64,000 bases of DNA from Pontixanthobacter rizhaonensis (GTDB lineage: Bacteria; Pseudomonadota; Alphaproteobacteria; Sphingomonadales; Sphingomonadaceae). Under the pieces are notes generated by a model. It was given only the letters and a program-made list of their open reading frames with translations. It made no database searches and was not told the origin of the DNA. The DNA lies in assembly GCF_012972675.1 (NCBI RefSeq), contig NZ_JABCRE010000003.1:620001-684000 (forward strand), in the 5' to 3' direction. Numbering within the stretch: position 1 is the first letter of the stretch; every line of letters begins with the position of its first letter. Positions 46,071 to 55,519 of the stretch are shown here, in pieces. Made by a program: the position numbers and the translations under genes.

Positions 46071-46103
46071 AAGGGCGAGGAAATTGCTCATTTCCCCGCC
46101 CTT
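46071..46103 (-). terminator. hairpin terminator after the GlsB-like gene
   Basis: On the minus strand AAGGGCGGGGAAAT pairs with ATTTCCTCGCCCTT across a short loop. It lies 24 bases after the gene's stop. The T run is weak, so efficiency is uncertain. Confidence 0.55.
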
Positions 46104-46126
46104 ACAATCAATCTAAGTTCAACAGC

Positions 46127-46390
46127 TTAGCGAACACGGCCACGCTGAACGAGGTTCACGATACCCAGCAAGATAACTGCGCCGACAACCGCTACGGCCA
46201 AACCCGTGATCGAAAATTCCTGAACGCTACCGGAAATACCAAAATATCCGGCAACCCAGTTACCGATGACAGAACCGACACAACCAACGACGATATTCCA
46301 AAAAATACCCATCGACGCATCGCGGTTCATCACCAAGCTAGCGAGCCAACCGGCGACTCCGCCAACGACCAATGCAATAATCCAACCCAT
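46127..46390 (-). CDS. GlsB/YeaQ/YmgE-family membrane protein
   Basis: The 87-residue protein has three membrane segments and the transglycosylase-associated family pattern: GWIIALVVGGVAGWLASLVM, then MGIFWNIVVGCVGSVIGNWV, then VVGAVILLGIV. AGGAGG stands just before the ATG. The family is stress-linked with no defined activity; the transglycosylase name has little support. Confidence 0.85.
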   Translation of the reverse strand: MGWIIALVVGGVAGWLASLVMNRDASMGIFWNIVVGCVGSVIGNWVAGYFGISGSVQEFSITGLAVAVVGAVILLGIVNLVQRGRVR

Positions 46391-46537
46391 AACAACCTCC
46401 TGTTTTATATCACTTTGCTTCGACCAAATAACGATAGGACGCGCAAAATGTTCCTCAAGTGGACTTGAGAAGATCAGGGGATAGTCAGTTTTGGGTATTT
46501 TGCCTAGGCTGACGCTGTGCCGGCAAAGCTATCAATG

Positions 46538-46837
46538 TCAGTATTTAAGCTGGCGCTCGTACAGATCGCGATAATGCTGAATGCGCGTGACGCGTAGCCC
46601 TTGCATCCCGGAACGATCTACAGCGCGCTGCCAAGAAGCGAATTCTTCCAGCGTTAACCCGTACCGTTCCAATACGTCATCAATGGTCAACAGACCACCA
46701 TTTACAGCAGCAACCACTTCGGCCTTGCGCCGCACAACCCAGCGTTTCGTCGATGGTGGCGGCAAATCGTCGATAGACAGCGGCTCACCCAGAGGACCGA
46801 TAACTTTTGCCGGACGGATTTTTTGGTTCTCGATCAT
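46538..46837 (-). CDS. sciP: CtrA inhibitor SciP (DUF1153)
   Basis: The 99-residue protein contains GEPLSIDDLPPPSTKRWVVR, then the helix-turn-helix region KAEVVAAVNGGLLTIDDVLE and YGLTLEEFASWQRAVDRSG, the DUF1153 core. In Caulobacter SciP binds DNA and blocks CtrA-dependent transcription in the cell cycle. Its presence marks the host as an alphaproteobacterium. It overlaps the stop of the upstream frame by 4 bases. Confidence 0.92.
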   Translation of the reverse strand: MIENQKIRPAKVIGPLGEPLSIDDLPPPSTKRWVVRRKAEVVAAVNGGLLTIDDVLERYGLTLEEFASWQRAVDRSGMQGLRVTRIQHYRDLYERQLKY

Positions 46838-47163
46838 GGTTGCTCTCTGCTTGGCGTCTGCACAGTCTCTGTGCTCGCCAACATCTTTGACGCGTCGGTT
46901 TTGCGATGCCCTAAAATTGTAGGGTTAACGCCGCCGGCAATTTTGTTAACAATCGAGGAATCATCCTGAACCTCCACCTGTGACAAGGCAGAAAAGCTGC
47001 CAGCAGCTGGTGTGCCGGTAGCTCGGGCAGAGCGGACGACATCACGGCGCAGTTCGCGAGCAGCATCAAGCCGAGCGACAAGCGCCGCCCATTCAACACG
47101 GCGCAAACCACTCATACCTGACGACTCGACCGAGTCGAATTGGGGGATAGATCCTTCGAACAT
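46834..47163 (-). CDS. hypothetical protein coupled to sciP
   Basis: The 109-residue frame begins MFEGSIPQFDSVESSGMSGL and contains RRVEWAALVARLDAARELRR, an amphipathic helical stretch; the C-terminal half is polar and probably disordered. It ends in an ATGA overlap with sciP, so the two are translated together. I think short proteins of this type precede sciP in sphingomonads, but I know no function. It lacks a signal peptide or membrane segment. Confidence 0.6.
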   Translation of the reverse strand: MFEGSIPQFDSVESSGMSGLRRVEWAALVARLDAARELRRDVVRSARATGTPAAGSFSALSQVEVQDDSSIVNKIAGGVNPTILGHRKTDASKMLASTETVQTPSREQP

Positions 47164-47331
47164 TCCCGCCTTCTAGAACCGCTTGGTCAAAATCAGGTAA
47201 AGCCGCAGTTTACATCTGATTAGGATTACCAAAGAGAAGGTGAACGCCGCGATATGGCATCTTTGCCGCTCGATAATCGGGCCGGACTAGCGCACTAGCA
47301 GTATGAGATCGCGCCGTGTAAAGGCGCGGCT

Positions 47332-48477
47332 ATGACCGCTCAAGCTCTCTTCGATTCCTCTTTGGATACCGCTGCCTTATTTGACCTGCCGCGTCCGGCA
47401 GCCGAATGCCGCATCGTTGTCGCCATGTCTGGCGGTGTCGATTCATCGGTTGTGGCCGCGCTCGCCGCAGCAACCGGTGCAGAAGTCATTGGTATTACGC
47501 TGCAGCTCTATGATTACGGCGCAGCCACCGGCCGCAAAGGCGCCTGCTGCGCCGGCGATGATATTAGCGACGCAAGGGCGGTGGCCGATAATCTGGGTAT
47601 TGCACATTACGTATTTGATCACGAAAGCGCGTTTCGGGAAGAAGTGGTCGAACAATTTGCTGATGATTATCTGTCGGGCAAAACTCCGGTGCCTTGCATT
47701 CGCTGCAATATGGGTCCGAAATTCACAGACCTGCTGCGTATGGCGAAAGAGCTGGGCGCAGACTGCCTGGCGACAGGCCACTATGTCCGCCGGGTCATTG
47801 GGGCGGCTGGTCCAGAATTACACCGCGCATTGGATCCGGCCCGCGACCAGTCCTATTTTCTCTATGCGACGACCGATCAACAGCTCGACTTCATCCGGTA
47901 TCCGCTGGGCGGCCTGCCAAAAACGCAAGTGCGCGAATTGGCCGAACAGGCTGGCCTGCGGAACGCAGCCAAGCCCGACAGTCAGGACATCTGCTTCGTC
48001 CCAGACGGCGATTATGCAAAAATCGTCCGCTCGATCCGCCCCGAAGGCGGCCAGCCGGGCGCGATTGTCCATGCGCAAACCGGCGAAGAGCTGGGCCAAC
48101 ACAAAGGTGTCATTCATTATACCGTTGGCCAGCGCCGCGGACTTGAAATCGGCGGACTGGCCGAGCCGCTTTATGTCGTCGGCCTAGATGCTGCCAAGGC
48201 GCAGGTTCTGGTCGGACCGAAGATCATGCTGGCGGTGCATTCAGCCAATATCATCGAGACCAACCGTATCGGCCCGCTACCCGATGCCCCGCTAACTGCC
48301 AAAGTCCGCTCTCTGTCCAAGCCAGTGCCGATTACGCTTGATGGACCATTGGGCGATGGCGCAGCCACTACTATCCGGTTCGAAAATCCCGAATTTGGGG
48401 TCGCGCCAGGGCAGGCAGCCGTTATCTATTGCGGCGAACGTGTTGTGGGTGGCGGCTGGATCGATTCTACGGATTAA
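47332..48477 (+). CDS. mnmA: tRNA 2-thiouridylase
   Basis: The 381-residue protein has the PP-loop [12 protein letters not shown], the first catalytic Cys region [11 protein letters not shown], the second in [12 protein letters not shown], and a C-terminal barrel domain. It thiolates U34 of tRNAs for Lys, Glu and Gln. The N-terminus carries about 20 extra residues before the PP-loop. It stands alone behind its own promoter in the 168-base gap. Confidence 0.95.
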   Translation: MTAQALFDSSLDTAALFDLPRPAAECRIVVAMSGGVDSSVVAALAAATGAEVIGITLQLYDYGAATGRKGACCAGDDISDARAVADNLGIAHYVFDHESAFREEVVEQFADDYLSGKTPVPCIRCNMGPKFTDLLRMAKELGADCLATGHYVRRVIGAAGPELHRALDPARDQSYFLYATTDQQLDFIRYPLGGLPKTQVRELAEQAGLRNAAKPDSQDICFVPDGDYAKIVRSIRPEGGQPGAIVHAQTGEELGQHKGVIHYTVGQRRGLEIGGLAEPLYVVGLDAAKAQVLVGPKIMLAVHSANIIETNRIGPLPDAPLTAKVRSLSKPVPITLDGPLGDGAATTIRFENPEFGVAPGQAAVIYCGERVVGGGWIDSTD

Positions 48478-48492
48478 ACCGCCTACGGGTGA

Positions 48493-48837
48493 TCAATCCG
48501 GCCAGCTTTCCAGCACACAGCCATACCCTTCACGGTAGGTCGCCGTTTCCGAAACAATCAAAGGAAAACGGGCTGTCACGCTTTTGGCTTCAGCATCTTC
48601 TTTGAGCGAGATAAGCTCCATGCCTGCCAGTTTATCCTTCGCGCAGTCATCCAAATCACGCCCCCCGACAAACCGGCAAGAGCACGCCACGCGCGCTGTG
48701 TATGCGGTGCCCGCACCGGCATAGCCTTGTATCGGTGCGCGGTAGAACCAAACTGCGATCGCGGCGACAATCAACAGAACCAACACTACCCAAGGCCAAC
48801 GGCGTGACCGGGACGGCGAGGATGTCGTTTTAACCAT
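48493..48837 (-). CDS. hypothetical membrane-anchored protein with four Cys
   Basis: With ATG 48837 the protein has 114 residues; ATG 48870 would add 11. A basic start (KTTSSPSRSRRWPW) leads into one membrane segment (VVLVLLIVAAIAVWFY), and the rest should be periplasmic. That part has the Cys residues of VACSCRFVGG, DDCAKDKL and YGCVLESW, able to form two disulfides. Function is unknown. It is divergent from the serine hydrolase gene, which may share its promoter region and role. Confidence 0.6.
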   Translation of the reverse strand: MVKTTSSPSRSRRWPWVVLVLLIVAAIAVWFYRAPIQGYAGAGTAYTARVACSCRFVGGRDLDDCAKDKLAGMELISLKEDAEAKSVTARFPLIVSETATYREGYGCVLESWPD

Positions 48838-48872
48838 TGCCAAGTGTTTTCCTGTGCGCGAGTGAAGCATCC

Positions 48873-50012
48873 ATGACCGGACGTTTCCCTGCCCATATCG
48901 CGCGTATTGCTATCCTACCAGCCCTTCTGTTGGCTGGTATATCCGGATGCAGTGGGCCGCCCCCGGCTGAGCACCCTCTCAGCGAGGATGCGTTGAAAGC
49001 TGTTTCGGATGATGCCGGGGCACCGAGCGATGTCGTTGCCCGCCAAATAGACGATCTCTTTTCCAAACCGGCATTGGGCGAAACCCGATCGCTTCTGGTA
49101 TATCATAATGGTGCAATCGTGGCTGAGCGGTATGGCGAAGGCTATGATGAAAACACCCGCCTTATCAGTTGGTCGATGGCCAAAACCATTACTGCCGTAA
49201 TGATCGGCATGCTGGTTTCAGACGGGCGCCTGCGATTGGACGAATCGGTCCCCGAACCGCGATGGAATCGTCCCGGAGATCCGCGCGCCGAGATCACGTT
49301 GCGCCAACTGCTACAAATGCGGGCTGGACTGCGCCACACAGAAGCCGGTGATCCACCTTATGAATCGGCTGAAGTGCGGATGTTATTCATGGATGGCCGC
49401 GATGACATGGCCGATTGGGCGACATCGCAGCCGCTGGAAGCAGAACCCGGTGCCAAGTTTGAATATTCCAGCAACACAACCGTCATTCTGGCAGATATTG
49501 CCGCGCGTGTTCTTACCGACAGCAGCGACCCCGATATCCGCCGTACAGCAGTAGATACATATCTCAGGACGAGGCTATTCGGCCCTATCGGCATGGATTC
49601 GATGGTGCCTGAATATGACGCAAACGGCACCTTGATCGGCGGCAGCTTGATGCACGCCACAGCTAGGGACTGGGGCAAGTTTGGTGAATTTCTGCGCAAT
49701 GGCGGGTCGGTACGCGGGGCACAATTGATCCCGCGCAAATGGATCGATTTTATGACCACACCCAGCCCGCGAAGCCCGCATTATGGCGGGCAAACATGGC
49801 TAAACCGGCCGACGGGGGACGACCAGCATCCGCTATTTCCCAATCGCGCACCCGACAACATGTTCGCGGCCATCGGGCATATGGGGCAATATGTGTTGGT
49901 TTCGCCAAGTCAGGGGCTGACCATTGTCCGTCTGGGCCATTCCACCAGCGAAGAACGCCCGCCCATGCTGCAAGAGCTGGCGGATATTATGGAACTCTAC
50001 CCCGAAAGGTAG
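48873..50012 (+). CDS. beta-lactamase-family serine hydrolase, lipoprotein
   Basis: ATG 48873 gives 379 residues with a lipoprotein signal (LPALLLAGISGC). The class C beta-lactamase-like site has SMAK at 101-104 (SxxK) and YSSN at 198-201 (YxN). The fold serves esterases, peptidases and amidases, so the substrate is open. Its last bases overlap the convergent PhzF gene by 16. Confidence 0.88.
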   Translation: MTGRFPAHIARIAILPALLLAGISGCSGPPPAEHPLSEDALKAVSDDAGAPSDVVARQIDDLFSKPALGETRSLLVYHNGAIVAERYGEGYDENTRLISWSMAKTITAVMIGMLVSDGRLRLDESVPEPRWNRPGDPRAEITLRQLLQMRAGLRHTEAGDPPYESAEVRMLFMDGRDDMADWATSQPLEAEPGAKFEYSSNTTVILADIAARVLTDSSDPDIRRTAVDTYLRTRLFGPIGMDSMVPEYDANGTLIGGSLMHATARDWGKFGEFLRNGGSVRGAQLIPRKWIDFMTTPSPRSPHYGGQTWLNRPTGDDQHPLFPNRAPDNMFAAIGHMGQYVLVSPSQGLTIVRLGHSTSEERPPMLQELADIMELYPER

Positions 50013-50797
50013 AAAGTTCCCTCAACCACCGTGACACAGGGCCCGCCAAGCCAAGCGCGATCGCCCTCTAACCGGCAGACCAGATCACCCCCGCGCTGCG
50101 ACGCTTGGTGGGCGGTGAATTGATTTTTGCCCAGTTTCGCGGCCCAGAACGGAGTAAGCGCTGCGTGGGCAGAACCGGTTACGCTGTCTTCATCTACGCC
50201 CCATGCAGGAACAAAAACCCGGCTGACGACATCATGCTCCTCACCAGGGGCAGTGCAGATGGCCATGATATCGATCTGGCCTAGCGCGCGGATATCCGGC
50301 GACAATGCGCGGATAGCAGCTTCGTTTTCAAACAAGATGATCGCGGTTTGCTCTGCCCCGGAATAGGAATGGAACACTTCACCTGACGCGCCTAGCGCTG
50401 ATAGCAAGTCAGCGTCGTTTCGCTGCTCTACCAACGTCACCGGTAACGACAGCTCATAGCCCGCTTGAGCCTTGCGGACCTCCAGAACCCCTGCCTTGCG
50501 CGTGCGGAACGTCACCACATCGCCGCCATCACGGCTCAAGACAACATGGCCGCTTGCCAACGTCGCATGGCCGCACAACGCTACCTCCGAAGTGGGGGTA
50601 AACCAACGCAATTCATAATCCGCAGCACCGGTCCCATCAGGCACCAAAAACGCAGTCTCCGCGAAGTTGTTTTCTTCCGCTATGGCCAGCAGCACCGCAT
50701 CATCCAACCATTCCTGAAGCGGCATGACCGCGGCCTGATTGCCCGCAAAGGGTTGTTCAGCAAAAGCGTCAACGTGCCAATAGGGCAAGCGTGTCAT
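49997..50797 (-). CDS. PhzF-family isomerase
   Basis: The 266-residue protein begins with HVDAFAEQPFAGNQAAVMPL, typical of PhzF, has the catalytic Glu in AEENNFAETAFL, and ELRWFTPTSEVALCGHATLA and VFVPAWGVDEDSVTGSAHA, the second-domain signature. No phenazine genes are nearby, so it is one of the many PhzF relatives of unknown substrate. Confidence 0.88.
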   Translation of the reverse strand: MTRLPYWHVDAFAEQPFAGNQAAVMPLQEWLDDAVLLAIAEENNFAETAFLVPDGTGAADYELRWFTPTSEVALCGHATLASGHVVLSRDGGDVVTFRTRKAGVLEVRKAQAGYELSLPVTLVEQRNDADLLSALGASGEVFHSYSGAEQTAIILFENEAAIRALSPDIRALGQIDIMAICTAPGEEHDVVSRVFVPAWGVDEDSVTGSAHAALTPFWAAKLGKNQFTAHQASQRGGDLVCRLEGDRAWLGGPCVTVVEGTFYLSG

Positions 50798-50827
50798 AGC
50801 ATATGTCCTCGCAGTATAGTGATGTGA

Positions 50828-51436
50828 TCAGGGATAGAGCAGCTGATCGTTCCAGCCTTCACCGTCCCGGACAAACCGGCGGCGATCGTGCAGGCGGTTG
50901 GGGCGATCAAGCCAGAACTCAAACGCTTGCGGGGTGATGGTAAAGCCAGTCCAATGGGCTGGTCGCTCCACTTGCTTCCCCTCGAACCGCTTCTCCGCTT
51001 CGGCAAAGCGTTCCACAAACCTGGCCCGTTCCGGCAGCGGCCGGGACTGGTCAGACGCGACTGCGCCCAGTTGGGAATCCCGTGAACGGCTGTGAAAATA
51101 GGCATCGGCCACGTCGGGCGCGACTTCTGAAAGCGGGCCTTCAATCCGGATCTGCCGCCTCAGGCTTTTCCAGTGAAACAACAATGCCGCTTGGGCATTG
51201 GCCCGAATTTCACCGCCCTTGCGGCTTTCCGCATTGGTATAAAAGGTGAAGCCATGCGGGCCATGACCCTTCAGCAAAACCATCCTAACAGATGGCGCGC
51301 CGTCTGGCGTCGATGTCGCCAGTGCCATTGCATTGGAATCGTTGATCTCAGTTTCGCGGGCCTCTTTAAACCAAACGTCAAACAGGGCGAATGGATCGCT
51401 GGAGGGGACTTCACTGTGGAGTTGATCGGTGCTCAT
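50828..51436 (-). CDS. pdxH: pyridoxamine 5'-phosphate oxidase
   Basis: The 202-residue flavoprotein has DPFALFDVWFKEARETEIND, PSVRMVLLKGHGPHGFTFYT, the FMN-binding segment SRKGGEIRANAQAALLFHW, and the C-terminal FWLDRPNRLHDR motif. It makes pyridoxal 5'-phosphate. It lies 30 bases upstream of the PhzF-like gene on the same strand, so the two may be cotranscribed. Confidence 0.95.
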   Translation of the reverse strand: MSTDQLHSEVPSSDPFALFDVWFKEARETEINDSNAMALATSTPDGAPSVRMVLLKGHGPHGFTFYTNAESRKGGEIRANAQAALLFHWKSLRRQIRIEGPLSEVAPDVADAYFHSRSRDSQLGAVASDQSRPLPERARFVERFAEAEKRFEGKQVERPAHWTGFTITPQAFEFWLDRPNRLHDRRRFVRDGEGWNDQLLYP

Positions 51437-51544
51437 GCGGGGTCTCTAACGCCAACCGGATAGGCTGCAAAGGAATTGTCGCAGGAGCAATTGAAACACA
51501 GCATTAGCTTGCACGGCGGCACTGTTGCACCTAGCTAACACGGT

Positions 51545-52513
51545 ATGAGTGATCCGTATAAAATCCTGGGTGTTCCGCGCACTGCGTCCGAAAGCGAAAT
51601 CAAAAGCGCTTACCGGAAGCTCGCCAAAGAACTCCATCCTGATAAAAACAAGGATAACCCCAAGGCGACAGAGCGCTTTTCCGCCGCGACCAATGCCTAT
51701 GATTTGCTGTCCGACAAGGCGAAGCGCGGACAGTTCGATCGCGGCGAGATCGACGCAGAAGGCAATCCGGCCAGTCCTTTCGGCGGCATGGGCGGCGGGT
51801 TCGGTGGTGCACGCGGCGGTGGCGGCCGGCATCCACAGGGTGGTTTCAGCGCTCAGGACTTTGAGGGATTTTCACAAGATGGTGTTGATCTAGGGGATAT
51901 TTTTGAAGGCCTGTTTGGCGGCGGCGCGGCGGGCGCCCGCGGCCCAGGGGGCCCCTCCGGTTTTGGCCGCAGACCGCCGCCTCCACCGCCGAGGAAAGGC
52001 GCGGAAATCACCTATCGGCTGCGCGTCCCGTTTATAGATGCGGCCAGCAGGACAGATCAACGCATTACGCTGGCAGATGGTAAAACCATCGACATGAAGC
52101 TGCCAGCCGGTGTCGAAAACGGAACAAAAGTCCGGCTTAAAGGCAAGGGAGAGTCTGGCCCGGGCGGTGCCGGTGACGGGATTGTGCTAATCACGGTCGA
52201 TACCCATGCCTATTTCCGCAGAGACGGCGATGCTGTGCGGATGGATTTGCCTATCACACTGGACGAGGCGGTTCGCGGGGCCAAAATCAAAGTGCCCACC
52301 GTAGATGGCGCGGTGATGATGACGATAAAACCCGGGACCAATGGCGGGACCGTGCTGCGCTTGAAAGGGAAAGGCTTCTCCAAAAAGAACGGCACGCGCG
52401 GCGATCAGCTGGTGACGCTGGAGATTATCTTGCCCGAAGACCTTTCCGATCTGAATGAGCGGCTGGATGGGTGGCAAGATACCGGCAATCCCCGTAAGGA
52501 AATGGGTGTCTAA
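51545..52513 (+). CDS. DnaJ/CbpA-type co-chaperone
   Basis: The 322-residue protein has an N-terminal J domain ([24 protein letters not shown] at residues 33-36), a Gly/Phe-rich linker ([20 protein letters not shown]), and a C-terminal substrate-binding domain. The Cys-rich zinc domain of DnaJ is missing, which places it with CbpA. A second proline stretch ([11 protein letters not shown]) joins the parts. It should stimulate DnaK. Confidence 0.9.
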   Translation: MSDPYKILGVPRTASESEIKSAYRKLAKELHPDKNKDNPKATERFSAATNAYDLLSDKAKRGQFDRGEIDAEGNPASPFGGMGGGFGGARGGGGRHPQGGFSAQDFEGFSQDGVDLGDIFEGLFGGGAAGARGPGGPSGFGRRPPPPPPRKGAEITYRLRVPFIDAASRTDQRITLADGKTIDMKLPAGVENGTKVRLKGKGESGPGGAGDGIVLITVDTHAYFRRDGDAVRMDLPITLDEAVRGAKIKVPTVDGAVMMTIKPGTNGGTVLRLKGKGFSKKNGTRGDQLVTLEIILPEDLSDLNERLDGWQDTGNPRKEMGV

Positions 52514-52576
52514 ACAAATTGCCGCAGATGAAAGCCCTGATCCATTAGCGATATTCGCCAAACCGGTTCGGTACCA

Positions 52577-53530
52577 GTGCCGTCACTTTCCCCCGAGGCC
52601 CGGCGGCGGAAACGTGACGCGCTGAAAGACGGATTGCAGGACAAAATCGGCCCAAGCACGCGGATTTATCAAGTTATCAATCGCACCATTTCCGGCGCAT
52701 GGAACGATGGCACAATCCACGCTGGCAACCTTGCTTACCTTGCAATGCTGTCGATTTTTCCCTTCTTCATTTTGGGAGCTGCTATCTTCTCCGCCATTGG
52801 CGAGGAAAGCGAAAGACTGGCATTGGTACAGGCTCTGCTGGCGGCGCTACCACCCGTCGTAGCGAGCGTTATCGAACCTGTGGCGCGTGATGTGGTAGAA
52901 GCCAGAAACGGCGCGCTTCTATGGCTAGGCGGTGCTGCCGGACTGTGGAGCGCTTCTGGCCTGATTGAGACTATCCGTGATATTCTCCGGCGCGCTTATG
53001 GGACAGAGGCCACGCTCGCTTTCTGGCGGTCGAGACTGCTATCGGTCGGGATTATCATTGCATCCGTGGTGGTGCTGATGCTGTCCCTGATCGCACAATT
53101 TGTCATCGGGGCAGCGCAGCAGGTCATCGCGGCCTATATTCCGTGGTTTATGGAGGCGATCAACGAGCTGTCCTTCTCCCGCATTATTCCGGCAATTGGT
53201 CTCTTTGGTTCGATCTTTATGCTGTTCATTACACTGACACCAATTGAATATCGCGGGCGGCGCTATCCCAAATGGCCAGGCGCGGCATTGGTGACCGTTT
53301 GGTGGATCGCGGTGGCCATCGCCTTGCCGCGGGTGTTATCCGGCTTTTTCACTTATGATCTGACCTACGGTAGTTTGGCAGGGATCATGATAACGCTGTT
53401 CTTTTTCTGGCTGGTTGGGCTGGGAATGGTTATTGGCGCAGAATTCAATGCCGCATTGGCCGAACCGCTTGATGCGGAAACGGCGAACGATATAGACGGC
53501 GAAGCAGTGCAGAAGGATCAAGCACAATGA
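52577..53530 (+). CDS. YihY/UPF0761-family membrane protein
   Basis: The 317-residue protein, starting with GTG, has about six membrane segments and family marks such as HAGNLAYLAMLSIFPFFILG, GLWSASGLIETIRDILRRAY and LTYGSLAGIMITLFFFWLVG. It was once called ribonuclease BN, wrongly. Function is unknown. It overlaps fabI by 4 bases. Confidence 0.88.
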   Translation: MPSLSPEARRRKRDALKDGLQDKIGPSTRIYQVINRTISGAWNDGTIHAGNLAYLAMLSIFPFFILGAAIFSAIGEESERLALVQALLAALPPVVASVIEPVARDVVEARNGALLWLGGAAGLWSASGLIETIRDILRRAYGTEATLAFWRSRLLSVGIIIASVVVLMLSLIAQFVIGAAQQVIAAYIPWFMEAINELSFSRIIPAIGLFGSIFMLFITLTPIEYRGRRYPKWPGAALVTVWWIAVAIALPRVLSGFFTYDLTYGSLAGIMITLFFFWLVGLGMVIGAEFNAALAEPLDAETANDIDGEAVQKDQAQ

Positions 53531-54330
53531 ACGGTTTGATGGCAGGAAAACGCGGGCTGATTATGGGTCTGGCAAACGAGAAATCGATTGCGTGGGGCAT
53601 AGCAAAACAGCTGAGCGAGCAGGGCGCAGAGCTAGCGTTCACTTACCAAGGTGATGCGCTGGCGAAGCGCGTTAAGCCGCTGGCTGAACGGCTGGGATCT
53701 GACTTCACCTTTGAATGCGACGTGTCAGAAATGTCCGCTCTGGATGCCGCCTTCGAAACGCTGAAAAGCCGCTGGGACACGATTGACTTTGTCGTTCACG
53801 CGATAGGCTTTTCAGACAAGGCAGAGCTGCGCGGACAGTATCTTGATACGAGCCTCGACAATTTCCTTATGACGATGAATATCTCCGCCTATAGCCTCGT
53901 GGCTGTGACCAAGCGGGCGGCGGAGATGATGCCTGAAGGCGGGTCAATCCTGACGCTAAGCTATTACGGCGCAGAAAAAGTCATCCCGCATTATAACGTA
54001 ATGGGCGTAGCCAAAGCCGCTCTTGAAACCAGCGTTCAATATCTGGCAAATGACCTGGGGCCGAAGAATATCCGCGTCAACGCCATCAGCGCGGGGCCGA
54101 TTAAGACGCTCGCCGCCAGCGGGATTGGCGATTTCCGCTACATTCTGAAATGGAATGAACTGAACTCGCCATTGCGCCGTAATGTAACGATTGACGATGT
54201 CGGCGGTTCAGGCGTGTACTTCCTGTCCGACCTGTCCTCAGGCGTCACAGGCGAAGTCCACCACGTCGATGGCGGATATCATGTAGTCGGCATGAAGCAA
54301 GAAGACGCACCCGATATTGCGTTGGATTGA
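53527..54330 (+). CDS. fabI: enoyl-ACP reductase (NADH), FabI type
   Basis: The 267-residue SDR protein has the FabI opening GLANEKSIAWGIAKQLSEQG, VHAIGFSDKAEL, the catalytic site LSYYGAEKVIPHYNVMGVAK with the Tyr-x6-Lys spacing, and NAISAGPIKTLAASGI. It performs the last step of fatty acid elongation. Coupled to the upstream YihY-like gene. Confidence 0.95.
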   Translation: MNGLMAGKRGLIMGLANEKSIAWGIAKQLSEQGAELAFTYQGDALAKRVKPLAERLGSDFTFECDVSEMSALDAAFETLKSRWDTIDFVVHAIGFSDKAELRGQYLDTSLDNFLMTMNISAYSLVAVTKRAAEMMPEGGSILTLSYYGAEKVIPHYNVMGVAKAALETSVQYLANDLGPKNIRVNAISAGPIKTLAASGIGDFRYILKWNELNSPLRRNVTIDDVGGSGVYFLSDLSSGVTGEVHHVDGGYHVVGMKQEDAPDIALD

Positions 54331-54349
54331 ACCACATCTCTGTCGACAG

Positions 54350-55519
54350 TCAATCAACCGATAACTGCAGTTTCTCGATGCTTCCACGCACAGGACTTCG
54401 CCCACTCCATGACCGTCCAGAAAGAGATATCCTTAAGTACTGGCAAGAAACCGTCGGAATGATGACCTGATTTTCGCCCTCTGAAAACCGGTGCTCAACA
54501 ATTGTAGCGTCAAGATTGCTGCATGCTACCCGTAGACGAGCATCGGCGACTTGGGCGGCAGGCAAAAGGTTGTGACGGAATGTAATATTGAACGGTCGGG
54601 CTGGGTTGCTGATGATGCGCTCTGCCCAAACGCCTCCATCGCCGCTGCGTGCATAGACCTCAAGAACGTCTTGATCGCGACTCGGTTGCGCACGTAAGCC
54701 GCTGTCGCTAGCCAACTGCCAATCAAAAGGAGGAAAGTTTGATTGCCAAGACAATTCAGATGCAGATGCCTCCAAACCATTTTGTCCAGTAGCTCTCTCA
54801 TAGATTTCAGCCGCTGCCGTCATTTCATTCTGTAGTGCCAGCGCGGATATGAGGCGGGCATCGATCGCAGCGTCCACTTTGTTTCTGGATAGACGCAACT
54901 TTGCCAAGTTCGAAAGGACGGACGGTTGATTGACCGCTGCTTGAAAGAACTTTTTCTGCCAAACGGGCCCTTGATCTAAAATGCTGGCCAGCGCAGGCAA
55001 GGCGTCGTCATTCTCTAAAGATCGGGCCAGGACTGGAAAAAATAAATCCGATTTTGTCGGATGCACACGCAAAATTCGGTCAAGCGTTGCCAAAGTAGAC
55101 GGGTAATCTTGATACTCTAGACTTCGCTGCAATAGCAGTCCTTGAAGCATCAAGTTCCGCCTATTGAGACTGCCAGCGGCATCCAGAATCTGTATTTTAC
55201 GGCTAGACTCCTCTTCGGAAATTGCGGCCAGTGATAGAGCAATGGGTGTTAGCGGTTCTAATTCAAAGGCTTTCAAAGCGAGCACTCTGGCGTTCGTTGC
55301 GCCGGCAGCCAAGGTCTCTGGCGACACCGCCGTCAGACGAAATTGCCGTAGAGCTAGCTGTTCATATGCAAGCCCATTCCATGGATTAGCCATACTTGCG
55401 TAGGCAGGGTTAGTTCGTGTTTGCGTAGCGCTTAAAGCTTGTAGGAAGAAAATAGCGGAAACACTGATCCCAAAAATCGCAACAAGTATCAAATTGAAAG
55501 ATCGTTTGAACACTATCAC
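54350..55519 (-). CDS. polysaccharide-locus protein with TPR-like repeats, unknown role
   Basis: The 389-residue protein has one N-terminal membrane or signal segment (LILVAIFGISVSAIFFLQAL). A helical middle part of about 200 residues (LALKAFELEPLTPIALSLAA, LATLDRILRVHPTK) looks like tetratricopeptide repeats, and the C-terminal 130 residues seem to be a beta-sandwich (VYARSGDGGVWAERIIS, VIIPTVSCQYLRISLSGRSW). Its start overlaps the Wzc stop by 4 bases, so it belongs to the polysaccharide export operon. I do not recognise the family; a periplasmic role in assembly is a guess. Confidence 0.7.
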   Translation of the reverse strand: MIVFKRSFNLILVAIFGISVSAIFFLQALSATQTRTNPAYASMANPWNGLAYEQLALRQFRLTAVSPETLAAGATNARVLALKAFELEPLTPIALSLAAISEEESSRKIQILDAAGSLNRRNLMLQGLLLQRSLEYQDYPSTLATLDRILRVHPTKSDLFFPVLARSLENDDALPALASILDQGPVWQKKFFQAAVNQPSVLSNLAKLRLSRNKVDAAIDARLISALALQNEMTAAAEIYERATGQNGLEASASELSWQSNFPPFDWQLASDSGLRAQPSRDQDVLEVYARSGDGGVWAERIISNPARPFNITFRHNLLPAAQVADARLRVACSNLDATIVEHRFSEGENQVIIPTVSCQYLRISLSGRSWSGRSPVRGSIEKLQLSVD

